From contig NZ_ADES01000027.1 of assembly GCF_000263595.1 (NCBI RefSeq), positions 1-64,000 of the forward strand: DNA of 64,000 bases, given 5' to 3'. How positions within the stretch are numbered: the stretch's first letter is position 1; every line of letters begins with the position of its first letter. Positions 27,850-36,932 of this stretch are shown in pieces. Under the pieces are notes generated by a model. The model saw nothing but the letters and a program-made list of their open reading frames with translations, did no database searches and was not told where the DNA came from. The stretch comes from Gardnerella vaginalis 1500E (GTDB taxonomy: Bacteria > Actinomycetota > Actinomycetes > Actinomycetales > Bifidobacteriaceae). The translations under genes and the position numbers were made by a program.

Positions 27850-28518
27850 ATGGGATTTATTCATTTTATTGTCAACTTACTTAAGGATCCACGCTCCGCT
27901 ATTGCAAGTTGGATTGCGATGGGTACAGCTCCAGCATTAGGTCTTATTTTTCTAATTATTTTTATTGAAACAGGCGTAGTATTCTTCCCATTTTTGCCGG
28001 GAGATTCCTTGCTTTTTGCGGCTGGTTTCTTTGCAGCTCCCGATGCTCAAACTGGTCACAGCGCACTGCCTCTTCCACTGTTGCTTGCGGTTGTTTGGCT
28101 AGCGCCTATTATTGGCGATCAGTGCAACTACTTTATTGGCCATTTCTTCGGACGCAAGATTGTAGAATCTGGTAAAGTTAAGGCTCTTACTCCAGAGCGC
28201 GTTGCTAAAACCGAAGCAATGATTGAAAAATGGGGTCCTTTAGCTGTATTTTTGGGCAGATTCTTCCCATTTATTCGCACGTTCATGCCGTTTATTTCCG
28301 GCGTATCCGGAATGCGCTGGGTTCGTTTTACACCATTTTCTATTCTTGGCGGAATTATATGGTCCTCACTTTTCACGCTTCTTGGATACTTCTTTGGAAA
28401 GATTGATTTCGTACAGAAGAATTTTGAATTAGTGATTGTTGCCATTTTACTTATTTCACTTGTTCCAACTTTTATTGGCTTATACAAGGCACACAAAGCA
28501 AAAAAGGCATCTAAATAG
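27850..28518 (+). CDS. DedA family membrane protein
   Basis: This 222-residue protein of the DedA/SNARE-associated family has the hallmarks FFPFLPGDSLLFAAG, GDQCNYFIGHFFG and FLGRFFPFIRTFMPFISGVSGM. Family members are needed for membrane homeostasis and include lipid-carrier flippases; which one this is cannot be said. It is one of few plus-strand genes in this half of the window. An interrupted hairpin at 28525-28604 follows the stop. Confidence 0.93.
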   Translation: MGFIHFIVNLLKDPRSAIASWIAMGTAPALGLIFLIIFIETGVVFFPFLPGDSLLFAAGFFAAPDAQTGHSALPLPLLLAVVWLAPIIGDQCNYFIGHFFGRKIVESGKVKALTPERVAKTEAMIEKWGPLAVFLGRFFPFIRTFMPFISGVSGMRWVRFTPFSILGGIIWSSLFTLLGYFFGKIDFVQKNFELVIVAILLISLVPTFIGLYKAHKAKKASK

Positions 28519-28524
28519 ACTGCG

Positions 28525-28604
28525 CTTACGACACTCATGCACACTGCACTATAAGAAATATTGTTTTTATACAAGATTTGTAGTACAGTGTGCAGAGTCG
28601 TAAG
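28525..28604 (+). terminator. Long interrupted hairpin after dedA
   Basis: CTTACGAC pairs with GTCGTAAG and, inside, GCACACTG with CAGTGTGC, around an AT-rich loop. A T-run (TATTTTTTAA) comes only some ten bases later, so termination here is plausible but not certain. Confidence 0.5.
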
Positions 28605-28624
28605 ACAATATATTTTTTAATTTT

Positions 28625-28697
28625 GGGGCTATAGCTCAGTTGGTAGAGCGCTTCGTTCGCATCGAAGAGGTCGTGGTTTCGATTACCATTAGCTCCA
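28625..28697 (+). tRNA. tRNA-Ala (anticodon CGC)
   Basis: The 73-base cloverleaf is complete. The acceptor arms are GGGGCTA and TAGCTCC, the D stem is GCTC/GAGC, the anticodon stem is CTTCG/CGAAG with loop TTCGCAT, and the T arm is GTGGT/ACCAT. The anticodon CGC reads GCG. CCA is not encoded. A terminator follows directly. Confidence 0.95.
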
Positions 28698-28700
28698 CGA

Positions 28701-28738
28701 AGCCCACTGCATTCATTCCACCGCAGTGGGCTTTTTTA
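28701..28738 (+). terminator. Terminator after tRNA-Ala
   Basis: AGCCCACTGC pairs with GCAGTGGGCT and is followed by TTTTTATT. It closes the tRNA transcript. Confidence 0.92.
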
Positions 28739-28760
28739 TTCGCTTAGCCCTATTGCGCAC

Positions 28761-31181
28761 TTAATCATCTTCCTTACTACTTTTATGCTTTTTGTAGATT
28801 ATTCCAGCTCCAAGAGCCACGCATAACAATGCCACAACGATTATTCCAACATATGCAAGCACTACTAGCAGATTTGACGAGCTTCTTCCACTTGTGTTTT
28901 TATCATTCAAATCGCTGCTCAAATCATCATTAGATACTACATTAGAATCCGCTTTATTTGCATTATTTGTATTATTCGAATCTTGCACTTGAGAGCTTGC
29001 TACATCATCATTTTTATCGTCTTTTTTACCACCATTTTTCTTCTTTTCTAATGCAGAAATCTTTTTTAGACTGTGCGAAATCTGCACAACTTTCACATTG
29101 TTGTATCTTAACTCTGTTATATTTCCTGCATAATCCACAGCTTTTACAAGAACATCGTGGGCCACACCATCAGGCTTCATTTTCAAAGACAGCACTGGCT
29201 TATTCGCCGACTTTCCTCGCCAAATATGCTTAGCTTTGCCGTCAACATTAAATGACACTAATTTCAAAGCCATATTATCTTTTGCACTAATTCTCACTAA
29301 TTTTCCATCTTTTTCAGTTTTGTAAACTGAATTTTTACGAATATCAAATGCTGTTGCAAGAGGAGCAATATGATCTACAGTAAATCGCAAAGACGCAGAA
29401 GACGCACGTAGCACTCCGTTAGATTCACCTACTACTCGCTCGTTAGAGGAATGATTACCTGCTTTATCTACAGAATTAATTAACACTCTGTAATTCGCAT
29501 TATCCGCAAAATTACGTTGGAAAATAGTGTATGTTAAACGAGGCCAACCGCGATCTGTACTTACGGCTACAGAAAAATCGTTTTTACTTAGGTTTCTTTC
29601 AACACCGTCTTGCACAACGCTGACTTTTGCAGGATGCGCCAAAGCACTGGCATTAACTTCTTCAATACGAACATCTTTCGCATGTTGCAACTGTTTGTTG
29701 TTCATTGCAGCAGTTGAACTATCTAAGCTAAACGTTGACCCGGAGCTGTTAATAGAAAATTGCATACTTCCGTGAATCTCATGATTTACCACATCTTTTG
29801 CGCTCCACTGCAACTGATAAATATCGTCATCGTTTGGACCACTATAAAAAGCTTCGTACTGGACTTTTGCACTGTTATTACTAAATTTTGCAGAAGCCGG
29901 ATTTACGTTCTGACCACCACGAATGCGACGCAGCCAGCACTTTACACTTTTTGGATTCAAATAATTATCACTAATAACAACCGTTGGTTTTACTTCATGA
30001 GAATAAGCTCCACCATTACTAACACCGTTAATCGAAACAGTTGGAATGTGAGTATCAATAACAAAATTGTCACTACGCGAAGAACTGAAATTGCCAGACA
30101 AATCTTGAGCAGCATATTTAGCTTCCCAAGAAGCATCTTTATTAAACGAAATATCTGCATACCAAATGTTTGGGTGCAAACTGTCGTTTTTAAACTGTTG
30201 AGCAGTTAGATTAATAACTTGTTTTCCGTTTGCTTTAACAGTTGCTATTGGCGAAGAGTCTCTAAGAAGATAAGAAAAAGCAAAAGACTCATCGTCTACT
30301 ATTACCCTAGCTGAACGATTCGCCTTAAAATATTTACCTCCGTAAACGGTATTGTTGTCGTAAATAACCTTTAACCGCGGCTCAGTATAATCAATAACCA
30401 CAAAACGTACAGAATCTAGCATATTGCTACTTTGCGTTGAATCCGAAATATTTACAGCTAAAGCAGGAATATTTAGTATTGGCTCTTGAAAATTCATTTT
30501 ACTTGTAGAAGATTTTGCTACACGAGTAATACTAGATGCCTTATTTTCGTTCTTTTTATTTGCATTACTACCACCCCATATGCGATGCGGCGCAATTGCC
30601 ACGGACGCAATTCGCACTGAAACGTCGCGCAAATCGTAAATTCCGCGACTTTTCAACTCAACTTTTACTACTCCTACCGGGATAGGGCGTAGTTGGTAGC
30701 GGAAATTAACTAAAGACGACAACACTTCTGTTTTAGCCAACTCAGCTTTAGAATTAGCAACTTTGTACCGTCCAATATTTACATAAACTTTGTGAATACG
30801 CTTTATTGTTGACGCATCCATTCCGTCAACCGTAACAACTAGCAAAACTGGACGCTTAGTAAACATGTACTTAGCTTTAGAGCGAACTGTTCGCTGGTTT
30901 GGCATAACAGAAATATGTCGTATGTGCAAATTGCGATCAGTGTTGACATTCTGCGTTTTTACATGGTTTTCTGTTGTTACACTAATATTCTTTGTTTGAG
31001 CGTAGGAAGCATTAATCGGCAGCAATACTGCAACAATGCTCATAAAGAAAAATGCAGAGATGCAAACACCTGCAATAAATCTTGCTAAAGATCTTTTAAT
31101 AAGTTTATTAAAAGACATCTCTGCCTTCCCCCACAAAGAATGTTTCACCTTAGCAAACCCTTCTCGATTTTGCTGTTTCAT
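28761..31181 (-). CDS. Large membrane-anchored surface protein with Ig-like repeats
   Basis: This 806-residue protein has an N-terminal membrane or signal segment (about 35-60, FIAGVCISAFFFMSIVAVLLP). A long extracellular part follows with several beta-rich repeats; phrases such as WEAKYAAQDLSGNFSSSRSDNFVIDTHIPTV recur as in bacterial Ig-like domains. A Lys/Asn/Ser-rich spacer leads to a C-terminal membrane helix (about 770-795) and a short basic tail. There is no LPxTG motif. AAGGGGG precedes the ATG. It lies about 100 bases after a transmembrane Ser/Thr kinase gene and is probably co-expressed with it. A sensory or adhesive role is inferred. Confidence 0.75.
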   Translation of the reverse strand: MKQQNREGFAKVKHSLWGKAEMSFNKLIKRSLARFIAGVCISAFFFMSIVAVLLPINASYAQTKNISVTTENHVKTQNVNTDRNLHIRHISVMPNQRTVRSKAKYMFTKRPVLLVVTVDGMDASTIKRIHKVYVNIGRYKVANSKAELAKTEVLSSLVNFRYQLRPIPVGVVKVELKSRGIYDLRDVSVRIASVAIAPHRIWGGSNANKKNENKASSITRVAKSSTSKMNFQEPILNIPALAVNISDSTQSSNMLDSVRFVVIDYTEPRLKVIYDNNTVYGGKYFKANRSARVIVDDESFAFSYLLRDSSPIATVKANGKQVINLTAQQFKNDSLHPNIWYADISFNKDASWEAKYAAQDLSGNFSSSRSDNFVIDTHIPTVSINGVSNGGAYSHEVKPTVVISDNYLNPKSVKCWLRRIRGGQNVNPASAKFSNNSAKVQYEAFYSGPNDDDIYQLQWSAKDVVNHEIHGSMQFSINSSGSTFSLDSSTAAMNNKQLQHAKDVRIEEVNASALAHPAKVSVVQDGVERNLSKNDFSVAVSTDRGWPRLTYTIFQRNFADNANYRVLINSVDKAGNHSSNERVVGESNGVLRASSASLRFTVDHIAPLATAFDIRKNSVYKTEKDGKLVRISAKDNMALKLVSFNVDGKAKHIWRGKSANKPVLSLKMKPDGVAHDVLVKAVDYAGNITELRYNNVKVVQISHSLKKISALEKKKNGGKKDDKNDDVASSQVQDSNNTNNANKADSNVVSNDDLSSDLNDKNTSGRSSSNLLVVLAYVGIIVVALLCVALGAGIIYKKHKSSKEDD

Positions 31182-31283
31182 ATATTCCCCCTTTTGTTAA
31201 TCCCTTATTTGTTTTATTTTGTTATTACTTTGCTGTTACTTTGTTCTACTTTTATTAACTTTTATTACCTTTTATTGCTTAAA

Positions 31284-33197
31284 TTATTTTTCTGAAAAAA
31301 TTGAGTTTATTTCATCTTGAATTTTAAGCACGCTATCAAGCGCAGCTTTTTGCCTTTTTACAACATCATCATTCGAAGCATGTGACTGATTAAGAAGATT
31401 TTTCGCATCATCACATAACTGTTGAACTTCTTGCTTACTAAAACCGCTTACACGCAACATCCGCATCCAAGAGTGTAAGGATTGCAGCACCAATTCACCA
31501 GTGTCAATGCGAAGTATGTTCACATTATTCTGCTTCGATATTTTTATAAGATTCTGCAAATAGTTCACATACTGTTTATACGTTTCTTCATTGGGAGAAT
31601 CTGTACTAACATCAACAAGACGAGCGTAGCAATCAGAAATAGAAACATAAGCCTTAAATATGCTTGCTTTATTGCTTAATTTGTGCACTTGATTTTTTAC
31701 TAAAGATGATTTGAAAGTTGCCAATGCGTCAACAAACCAAGCCCTCGCCACTCGCATGCGCGAAAGCCTTTCCGCATTCACAACTTTTCCAGAAAATCCT
31801 GCAAAATAGTACCAATACGCTTTACCAATATCGCCAGAAATACTTGCCCAATCGTTGATATTTGAACGCAGCTGATAATCATACTTGCTTATTAAGCTCA
31901 TAAAATCGCGCTCCTCCCCAACACTCCACTGCTGATCCGCAAGTTGCGAGCGTAGCAAAACGCGCAAAGGCCTAAAAGACATTTGCCGAACGTAATGCTT
32001 TTGCAACATGCTATTTTGTATTTGCATAGCGCGCGAAATATAGCGTTTAGCAAAACCGGAGCTGCTTTCACGTTCTGCCATGCGTATAAGAGAATCGTAA
32101 TCTGCTTTATTTTTCTTTATTAATTTCAGGCGACTTATTTTCGCTTCTGCGCTTAAAGTTTTGTTCGTAGGCTTAACCGCTGCATTGCTGCTGAAAATAG
32201 GCAGGCAGTTGAATAATACAACCACAAAAAATAGCAGCAATGCAGATAAGCCTGCAGTTTTTACAGGAGAGCTAATATGCACGCTACGTTCGCGTCTCTT
32301 TATAGAAGATGCTCGACTTTTGCGCCTGCTAATAACAGAATTTTTATTATTTAATGAACTTCGACTGCTGCTTGATCCGCATGACTCTAGCGCAGAAAGC
32401 ATCTCTTCGCAATCTTTATACCTGTTGGAAGGGTTAGAAGTAGTTGCCAGTGCAATAACAGATACTAGATTCTCAAACAATTCGCGATTTTCGTTACTTA
32501 CAGCTACAGCTTGCAGACCTGCTTTAGAAGCATCGCTAGGAAATAACGCGTATCTCAATGTCATTCCAAGAGCATAAACGTCACTAGCAGGAGTTATTTC
32601 CTCACTACCATCTAAAACTTCAGGCGCTGAAAAACGTGGAGTTGCAAAACGCAAATCTGATTTCTCAAAACCTCTCATACTAGCAGATTGAAAATCAACA
32701 GATCCTTCGCGAGTATACAATTTGCTTGCGGCACCAAAGTCAATTAGACGAACTGTTCCGTCTTGCGAAATAATAACGTTTGAAGGTTTAAGATCACCAT
32801 AAATAATTGGAGGATAATGCGAGTGCAAGTAAGCTAAAACCGAGCATAATTGCACTCCCCAGTTTTTAACCGTTGCAGGGTTTTGTAAACCTTCTTCGTC
32901 AACAATTGATTTAAGAGAACGTCCTTTTACATAATCTCGTACGGCATAAGCTCGACCATTTTCTTCAAAAAAATCGACGATTCTAGGTATTGCAGGGTGA
33001 TCGCACTCTTTTAATACATCAACTTCAGCACGTAAAGATTGGACTATATTTTTGCGATACGATTCGTCACCTTGAAGCAAGGTTTCTTTTACAGCCCACT
33101 GTTTGTGCAGCACGGTATCAACCGCAAGAAATACGGTTGAAGTACCACCGCAACCCAGCTCTCCTAGTAACTGGTATCGCCCTCCTACACAAACCAT
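31284..33197 (-). CDS. Transmembrane Ser/Thr protein kinase
   Basis: This 637-residue protein has an N-terminal eukaryotic-type kinase domain (about 5-270). Visible parts are the Gly loop GELGCGGTSTVFLAVD, the Lys in WAVKETLL, the catalytic loop YGDLKPSNVII, the DFG motif in LIDFGAAS and APEVLDG. The first residues of the catalytic loop are YGD instead of the usual HRD. A basic linker, one membrane helix (about 315-335) and an extracellular helical domain of about 300 residues follow, with no PASTA repeats. The ATG at 33197 is used because GAGG precedes it. Its signal is unknown. Confidence 0.88.
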   Translation of the reverse strand: MVCVGGRYQLLGELGCGGTSTVFLAVDTVLHKQWAVKETLLQGDESYRKNIVQSLRAEVDVLKECDHPAIPRIVDFFEENGRAYAVRDYVKGRSLKSIVDEEGLQNPATVKNWGVQLCSVLAYLHSHYPPIIYGDLKPSNVIISQDGTVRLIDFGAASKLYTREGSVDFQSASMRGFEKSDLRFATPRFSAPEVLDGSEEITPASDVYALGMTLRYALFPSDASKAGLQAVAVSNENRELFENLVSVIALATTSNPSNRYKDCEEMLSALESCGSSSSRSSLNNKNSVISRRKSRASSIKRRERSVHISSPVKTAGLSALLLFFVVVLFNCLPIFSSNAAVKPTNKTLSAEAKISRLKLIKKNKADYDSLIRMAERESSSGFAKRYISRAMQIQNSMLQKHYVRQMSFRPLRVLLRSQLADQQWSVGEERDFMSLISKYDYQLRSNINDWASISGDIGKAYWYYFAGFSGKVVNAERLSRMRVARAWFVDALATFKSSLVKNQVHKLSNKASIFKAYVSISDCYARLVDVSTDSPNEETYKQYVNYLQNLIKISKQNNVNILRIDTGELVLQSLHSWMRMLRVSGFSKQEVQQLCDDAKNLLNQSHASNDDVVKRQKAALDSVLKIQDEINSIFSEK

Positions 33198-33303
33198 CGT
33201 CAATCCTCGCAATCTAAATAATGTAAATTGCTCGGCAAAATTTGGTTAATTTACTGAGCAATTAAATTACAATTGCGACTACTGTATCGATAATTTCGTG
33301 CAT

Positions 33304-33338
33304 AAAAAAGCTTTTTTACCTATTGTGGTTAAAAGCTT
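33304..33338 (-). terminator. Terminator after murA
   Basis: On the minus strand AAGCTTTTAACC pairs with GGTAAAAAAGCTT and is followed by TTTTTATG. Confidence 0.75.
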
Positions 33339-33364
33339 AGAATCCTACAAAATACTTGGATTAA

Positions 33365-34726
33365 TTAGTCAATATCCGCGCCAAGTGCAAGAAGTTTTCC
33401 GCGAAAATCAGCGTAACCGCGATCAATTAGCGAAATACCGCGAACATTAGATGGACCTTTAGCAGTAAGAGCTGCAATCAAGTGACTAAAACCGCCTCGC
33501 AAATCCGGAACATCAATATCTTGACCGGTTAAAGGAGTAGGTCCAAAAATCACGGCAGAATGCTTGTAATTACGCTGCTGGAAGCGGCAAGGAAGAGAAC
33601 CCAAGCACTCACGATACAGCTGAACCATAGCACCCATTTGGACAAGAGGCTTAGTGAAACCAAAACGATTCTCGTAAACCGTTTCATGCACAATACTCAA
33701 GCCCTTCGCCTGAGTAAGCGCAACAACAAGCGGCTGCTGCCAATCAGTCATAAAACCAGGATGCACGTCGGTTTCAATAGCAACAGGATGCAAATCTCCA
33801 CCCGGATGCCAGAATCTAATACCTTTATCCGTAACGTCGAATTGTCCGCCAACTTTGCGGAACACGTTTAAGAAAGTCATCATTTCCGGCTGAGTTGCGC
33901 CCTTAATAAACACGTCTCCGTGAGTAGCAAGAGCCGCCGAAGCCCAAGAAGCAGCTTCAATTCGATCGGTTAGTGAAGTATGCGTATAGCCTTGTAATTC
34001 TTTTACGCCTTCAATTCGGAAAGTACGGTCAACGTCTACAGAAATAATCGCACCCATTTTTTGCAAAACAGCTACCAAATCCATAATTTCAGGCTCAATT
34101 GCAGCACCCGAAAGCTCAGTTCGACCTTCTGCAAGAACTGCTGCAAGTAAAGTCTGCTCCGTTGCTCCAACAGAAGGATACGGCAGATGAATTTTAGTAC
34201 CGTGCAAACCGTTAGGTGCAGTAATATGAATGCCATCCTCGTGATCTTTATCTACATTTGCACCAAGCTTTCGCAAGGTTTCAAGATGGAAATCAATTGG
34301 GCGACCGCCAATATTACAGCCTCCAAGCGCTGGAATAAACGCTTCTCCAAGACGATGAAGAAGAGGGCCAGAGAAAAGAATAGGAATACGCGAAGAGCCG
34401 GAAAGAGTATCGACGTCTGCAACATCTGCGAGCTGCACTTTTGTTGCGTCGATTGTAACGATTCCTTCCGGACCATTTACGTCTACAGAAACACCATGCA
34501 AACGCAATAAATCTGAAACAACATGCACGTCACGAATTTCTGGAACATTTTTAAGCACAGACTTTCCAGGTGCTAAAAGAGCAGCAACCATTGCCTTGCT
34601 TACAAAATTCTTCGCACCACGCACTTTAATAGTGCCATTAAGCGGCTTACCACCTTCTACATGCAACACGTCTGCAGCATCAATGCCACTATTGTTGTTC
34701 TGTTCAGCCGTATTATGTGCGGACAC
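33365..34726 (-). CDS. murA: UDP-N-acetylglucosamine 1-carboxyvinyltransferase
   Basis: This enzyme adds enolpyruvate to UDP-GlcNAc, the first committed step of peptidoglycan synthesis. The active-site Cys is residue 137 in LGGCNIGGRPIDFH, the position attacked by fosfomycin. LNGTIKVRGAKNFVSKAMVAALL and DLRGGFSHLIAAL are family motifs. A GTG at 34726 is chosen as start because AGAGGT lies five bases before it; the frame is open to 34861 and would otherwise overlap the upstream phosphoesterase gene. The length is 453 residues, slightly above the usual 420-440. Confidence 0.95.
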   Translation of the reverse strand: MSAHNTAEQNNNSGIDAADVLHVEGGKPLNGTIKVRGAKNFVSKAMVAALLAPGKSVLKNVPEIRDVHVVSDLLRLHGVSVDVNGPEGIVTIDATKVQLADVADVDTLSGSSRIPILFSGPLLHRLGEAFIPALGGCNIGGRPIDFHLETLRKLGANVDKDHEDGIHITAPNGLHGTKIHLPYPSVGATEQTLLAAVLAEGRTELSGAAIEPEIMDLVAVLQKMGAIISVDVDRTFRIEGVKELQGYTHTSLTDRIEAASWASAALATHGDVFIKGATQPEMMTFLNVFRKVGGQFDVTDKGIRFWHPGGDLHPVAIETDVHPGFMTDWQQPLVVALTQAKGLSIVHETVYENRFGFTKPLVQMGAMVQLYRECLGSLPCRFQQRNYKHSAVIFGPTPLTGQDIDVPDLRGGFSHLIAALTAKGPSNVRGISLIDRGYADFRGKLLALGADID

Positions 34727-34836
34727 GTTTACCTCTTTCGTTCGCGCTAAAAAACTATTAACTATCATACCGGCATACTTGCCAACGCGCTCAGATATAT
34801 TGCTTAATAAAATACTAACTCCACTAAACTCGCATT

Positions 34837-36129
34837 TTAATGGGTTTGATGCTGACGCCATCTGCGAATTAACTTAGTTAACAATGATGGTTTTCGCAAT
34901 AAATCAACCTCAGGTAAATCATGCTCAGATTCTGCGGTAAGACCATACGTATAAGCCTTTTTAGTTGATGGTTTGCCAACAAGATTGCCAAATTCCAGCA
35001 TTTGCGTGCGCGGTTCAAATGGGTGACGAATATCAAATTCAAGCAAACGTACACCACGCTTTGCAGGCTCCGGGCCGTATGAACTAAATCCACAAGTAGG
35101 AGTTGCAATAAGAAGCATATTCTTTTCAGGCTCTTTACCAGCAAAAGCATTTAGATGATCGTGACCAGCAACAACAGCAAACGCGCCAACTTTAGCTAAA
35201 AGCGCAAACTCGCCGCTGTCAACATCTGGGCAACTAATGCCCTCGCCCAAATAGCCGTCCGGAAGAACACGATTCTCGTCAAGAGCGTAGTAACGTCCAG
35301 AAAAAGTACGATACCCTTCAATTGCGCTTTCTTGTGCAGCAGAATCTTTAGAAACCTCACGAAGAACACGATAATACTGTTGCAACGGAAAATGCTGAAA
35401 CACGCAGAAACGAGGCGGCAAAGAATCCGGAAGCTTCTCTACAAAATTAAGAGCCTTTTTAGAAGGCTGGCCATAGCCGCCCGATTGAGAATAATCTCCT
35501 GAATCTATTAAAACAATTGAAAAAACAACGTTCTCTTGGCTTTCGTCCATAACAGGAAGAGCGAAAGTGCCTGGCTCACAAGGCAATATAATCTGCTTGT
35601 GTAAAATACAATTCGTTGACTGCATTGCGCTTGATGAAGACGTATAGTTAGAAACACGATTCATGCAGCAAGAAAATTCACGATACAGTGAGTCAAGCTC
35701 CTCGTTACTTAATCCACACTGAAAATCATGATTACCATATGTTACAACCCATGGAATTTTGCGCTTTTCTAATGGTTCAACTAAGCGAGATATTCCGTTT
35801 TTAACCTGCTGAAGTAGCTGTTTCCTATCACAGTCAGGCATATTTTCAGACTTCTGCCAACGTCTGCGCGTAAAAGTGCTTGAAAAAACTTTTTCGTAGC
35901 CAGCAATCTGATTACCTGTAAACACAACCAAATCAGGACGCACGGCGCTGCAAGCAGATTCAATTAGTCGAATAGTATCCGACGACACTTTAGGAACATC
36001 TTGAACATCTGCACATTGAAGTACGCGAAACTTACCAGAAAGATGGAACTGTAAGCGTCCCAATCGCGCTGAAATTGATAAAGGAAGCTCTGCGTTTGCA
36101 GTAACTTCAGATTGTGCAGAATCACTCAT
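34837..36129 (-). CDS. Calcineurin-like metallophosphoesterase
   Basis: This 430-residue protein carries metal-binding motifs of the calcineurin-like superfamily. These are QCADVQDV at about 38-45, DLVVFTGNQIAG (in place of the usual GD-x-x), TYGNHD at about 130-135, and late VVAGHDHLN and CVFQHFPLQ. The first aspartate pair is modified compared with the consensus. The substrate is not known. It has no signal peptide. It lies about 110 bases upstream of murA and could be co-transcribed with it. Confidence 0.82.
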   Translation of the reverse strand: MSDSAQSEVTANAELPLSISARLGRLQFHLSGKFRVLQCADVQDVPKVSSDTIRLIESACSAVRPDLVVFTGNQIAGYEKVFSSTFTRRRWQKSENMPDCDRKQLLQQVKNGISRLVEPLEKRKIPWVVTYGNHDFQCGLSNEELDSLYREFSCCMNRVSNYTSSSSAMQSTNCILHKQIILPCEPGTFALPVMDESQENVVFSIVLIDSGDYSQSGGYGQPSKKALNFVEKLPDSLPPRFCVFQHFPLQQYYRVLREVSKDSAAQESAIEGYRTFSGRYYALDENRVLPDGYLGEGISCPDVDSGEFALLAKVGAFAVVAGHDHLNAFAGKEPEKNMLLIATPTCGFSSYGPEPAKRGVRLLEFDIRHPFEPRTQMLEFGNLVGKPSTKKAYTYGLTAESEHDLPEVDLLRKPSLLTKLIRRWRQHQTH

Positions 36130-36355
36130 ACTTTAAGCATACGGCAGATACGAAACGACTCACTAAATTTTTTGCAGCGTTTTCAAAAATTCGCTAATTC
36201 TTGTAAAAATCGGTTTGCTTGCAAAATGATTGAGATTCGCAAAACTCGTTGATCCAACGAAAAAACAGGTGCAAACTTGTGAAGAATGGGTGGAAATCAG
36301 CAAAAATCAGCAAAATAGTTACAAATTCACAGGAAACTTACAGGCAATCGCATTA

Positions 36356-36384
36356 TTGCACTCAGCATAATGTGTTTATTATAG
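36356..36384 (+). promoter_or_regulatory. Candidate sigma-70 promoter for a small RNA
   Basis: TTGCAC (36356-36361), a 17-base spacer and TTATAG (36379-36384) form a reasonable promoter on the plus strand. No plus-strand gene lies within 4 kb, but a strong terminator follows about 80 bases later. Confidence 0.45.
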
Positions 36385-36391
36385 ATACATC

Positions 36392-36490
36392 AAAAGGAAA
36401 ACGAACTACAAACAAGTAGTTACGAAACCTTAAAGAACTTAACCTCTCTTCTTCTCTTTTCTCTAACCCCGGTCACGCGCCGGGGTTTTT
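36392..36490 (+). ncRNA. Candidate small RNA ending in a terminator
   Basis: Between the promoter at 36356-36384 and the terminator at 36465-36490 is about 100 bases with no start codon or useful open frame and a pyrimidine-rich stretch (CTCTCTTCTTCTCTTTTCTC) just before the terminator. The layout is that of a free-standing small RNA gene. No known RNA family was recognised. Confidence 0.4.
36465..36490 (+). terminator. Strong terminator on the plus strand
   Basis: AACCCCGG pairs with CCGGGGTT around TCACGCG and is followed by a T-run. The minus-strand side has no T-run, so it acts on plus-strand transcripts. Confidence 0.85.
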
Positions 36491-36562
36491 GATTTTTAAA
36501 CGTATGATTCTCAGAAATTTATATAGATAACAAAAAAGCCCTCGTTCTACGAGAGCTATTCG

Positions 36563-36634
36563 CTGGGGTACCTGGACTCGAACCAAGAATGGATGAACCA
36601 GAATCACCTGTGTTGCCAATTACACCATACCCCA
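36563..36634 (-). tRNA. tRNA-Gln (anticodon CTG)
   Basis: The 72-base cloverleaf on the minus strand has acceptor arms TGGGGTA and TACCCCA, a GTGT/ACAC D stem, anticodon loop TTCTGGT and a CTTGG/CCAGG T arm. CCA is not encoded. It sits 40 bases downstream of tRNA-Glu. Confidence 0.93.
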
Positions 36635-36674
36635 ATTGGCAGGCTTCGCGGCTCTTGGAACCGTTCCGTCTTCG

Positions 36675-36747
36675 TACCCCCGACCGGATTTGAACCGGTG
36701 TTGGCGCCGTGAGAGGGCGTAGTCCTAGGCCGCTAGACGACGGGGGC
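36675..36747 (-). tRNA. tRNA-Glu (anticodon CTC)
   Basis: The 73-base cloverleaf on the minus strand has acceptor arms GCCCCCG and CGGGGGT, the tRNA-Glu-like D arm TCGTCTAGCGGCCTAGGA and anticodon loop CTCTCAC. The topmost anticodon-stem pair is A-C. It lies about 185 bases downstream of gltX. Confidence 0.93.
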
Positions 36748-36932
36748 TTTCATTTATCGCTACGCCTCTTGACGCAACAAATAGCGACTTTACAACATAA
36801 AGCAAATACATGCAACCGCGGCGTGTCGAAAATATATTAAAACATAAAACAAATAATAAGGCGGGAATGCAGCAATAGTGCCACACTCCCGCCTTATTAA
36901 AATTTTATTTGCGATTATAAATTATTTGTGAT

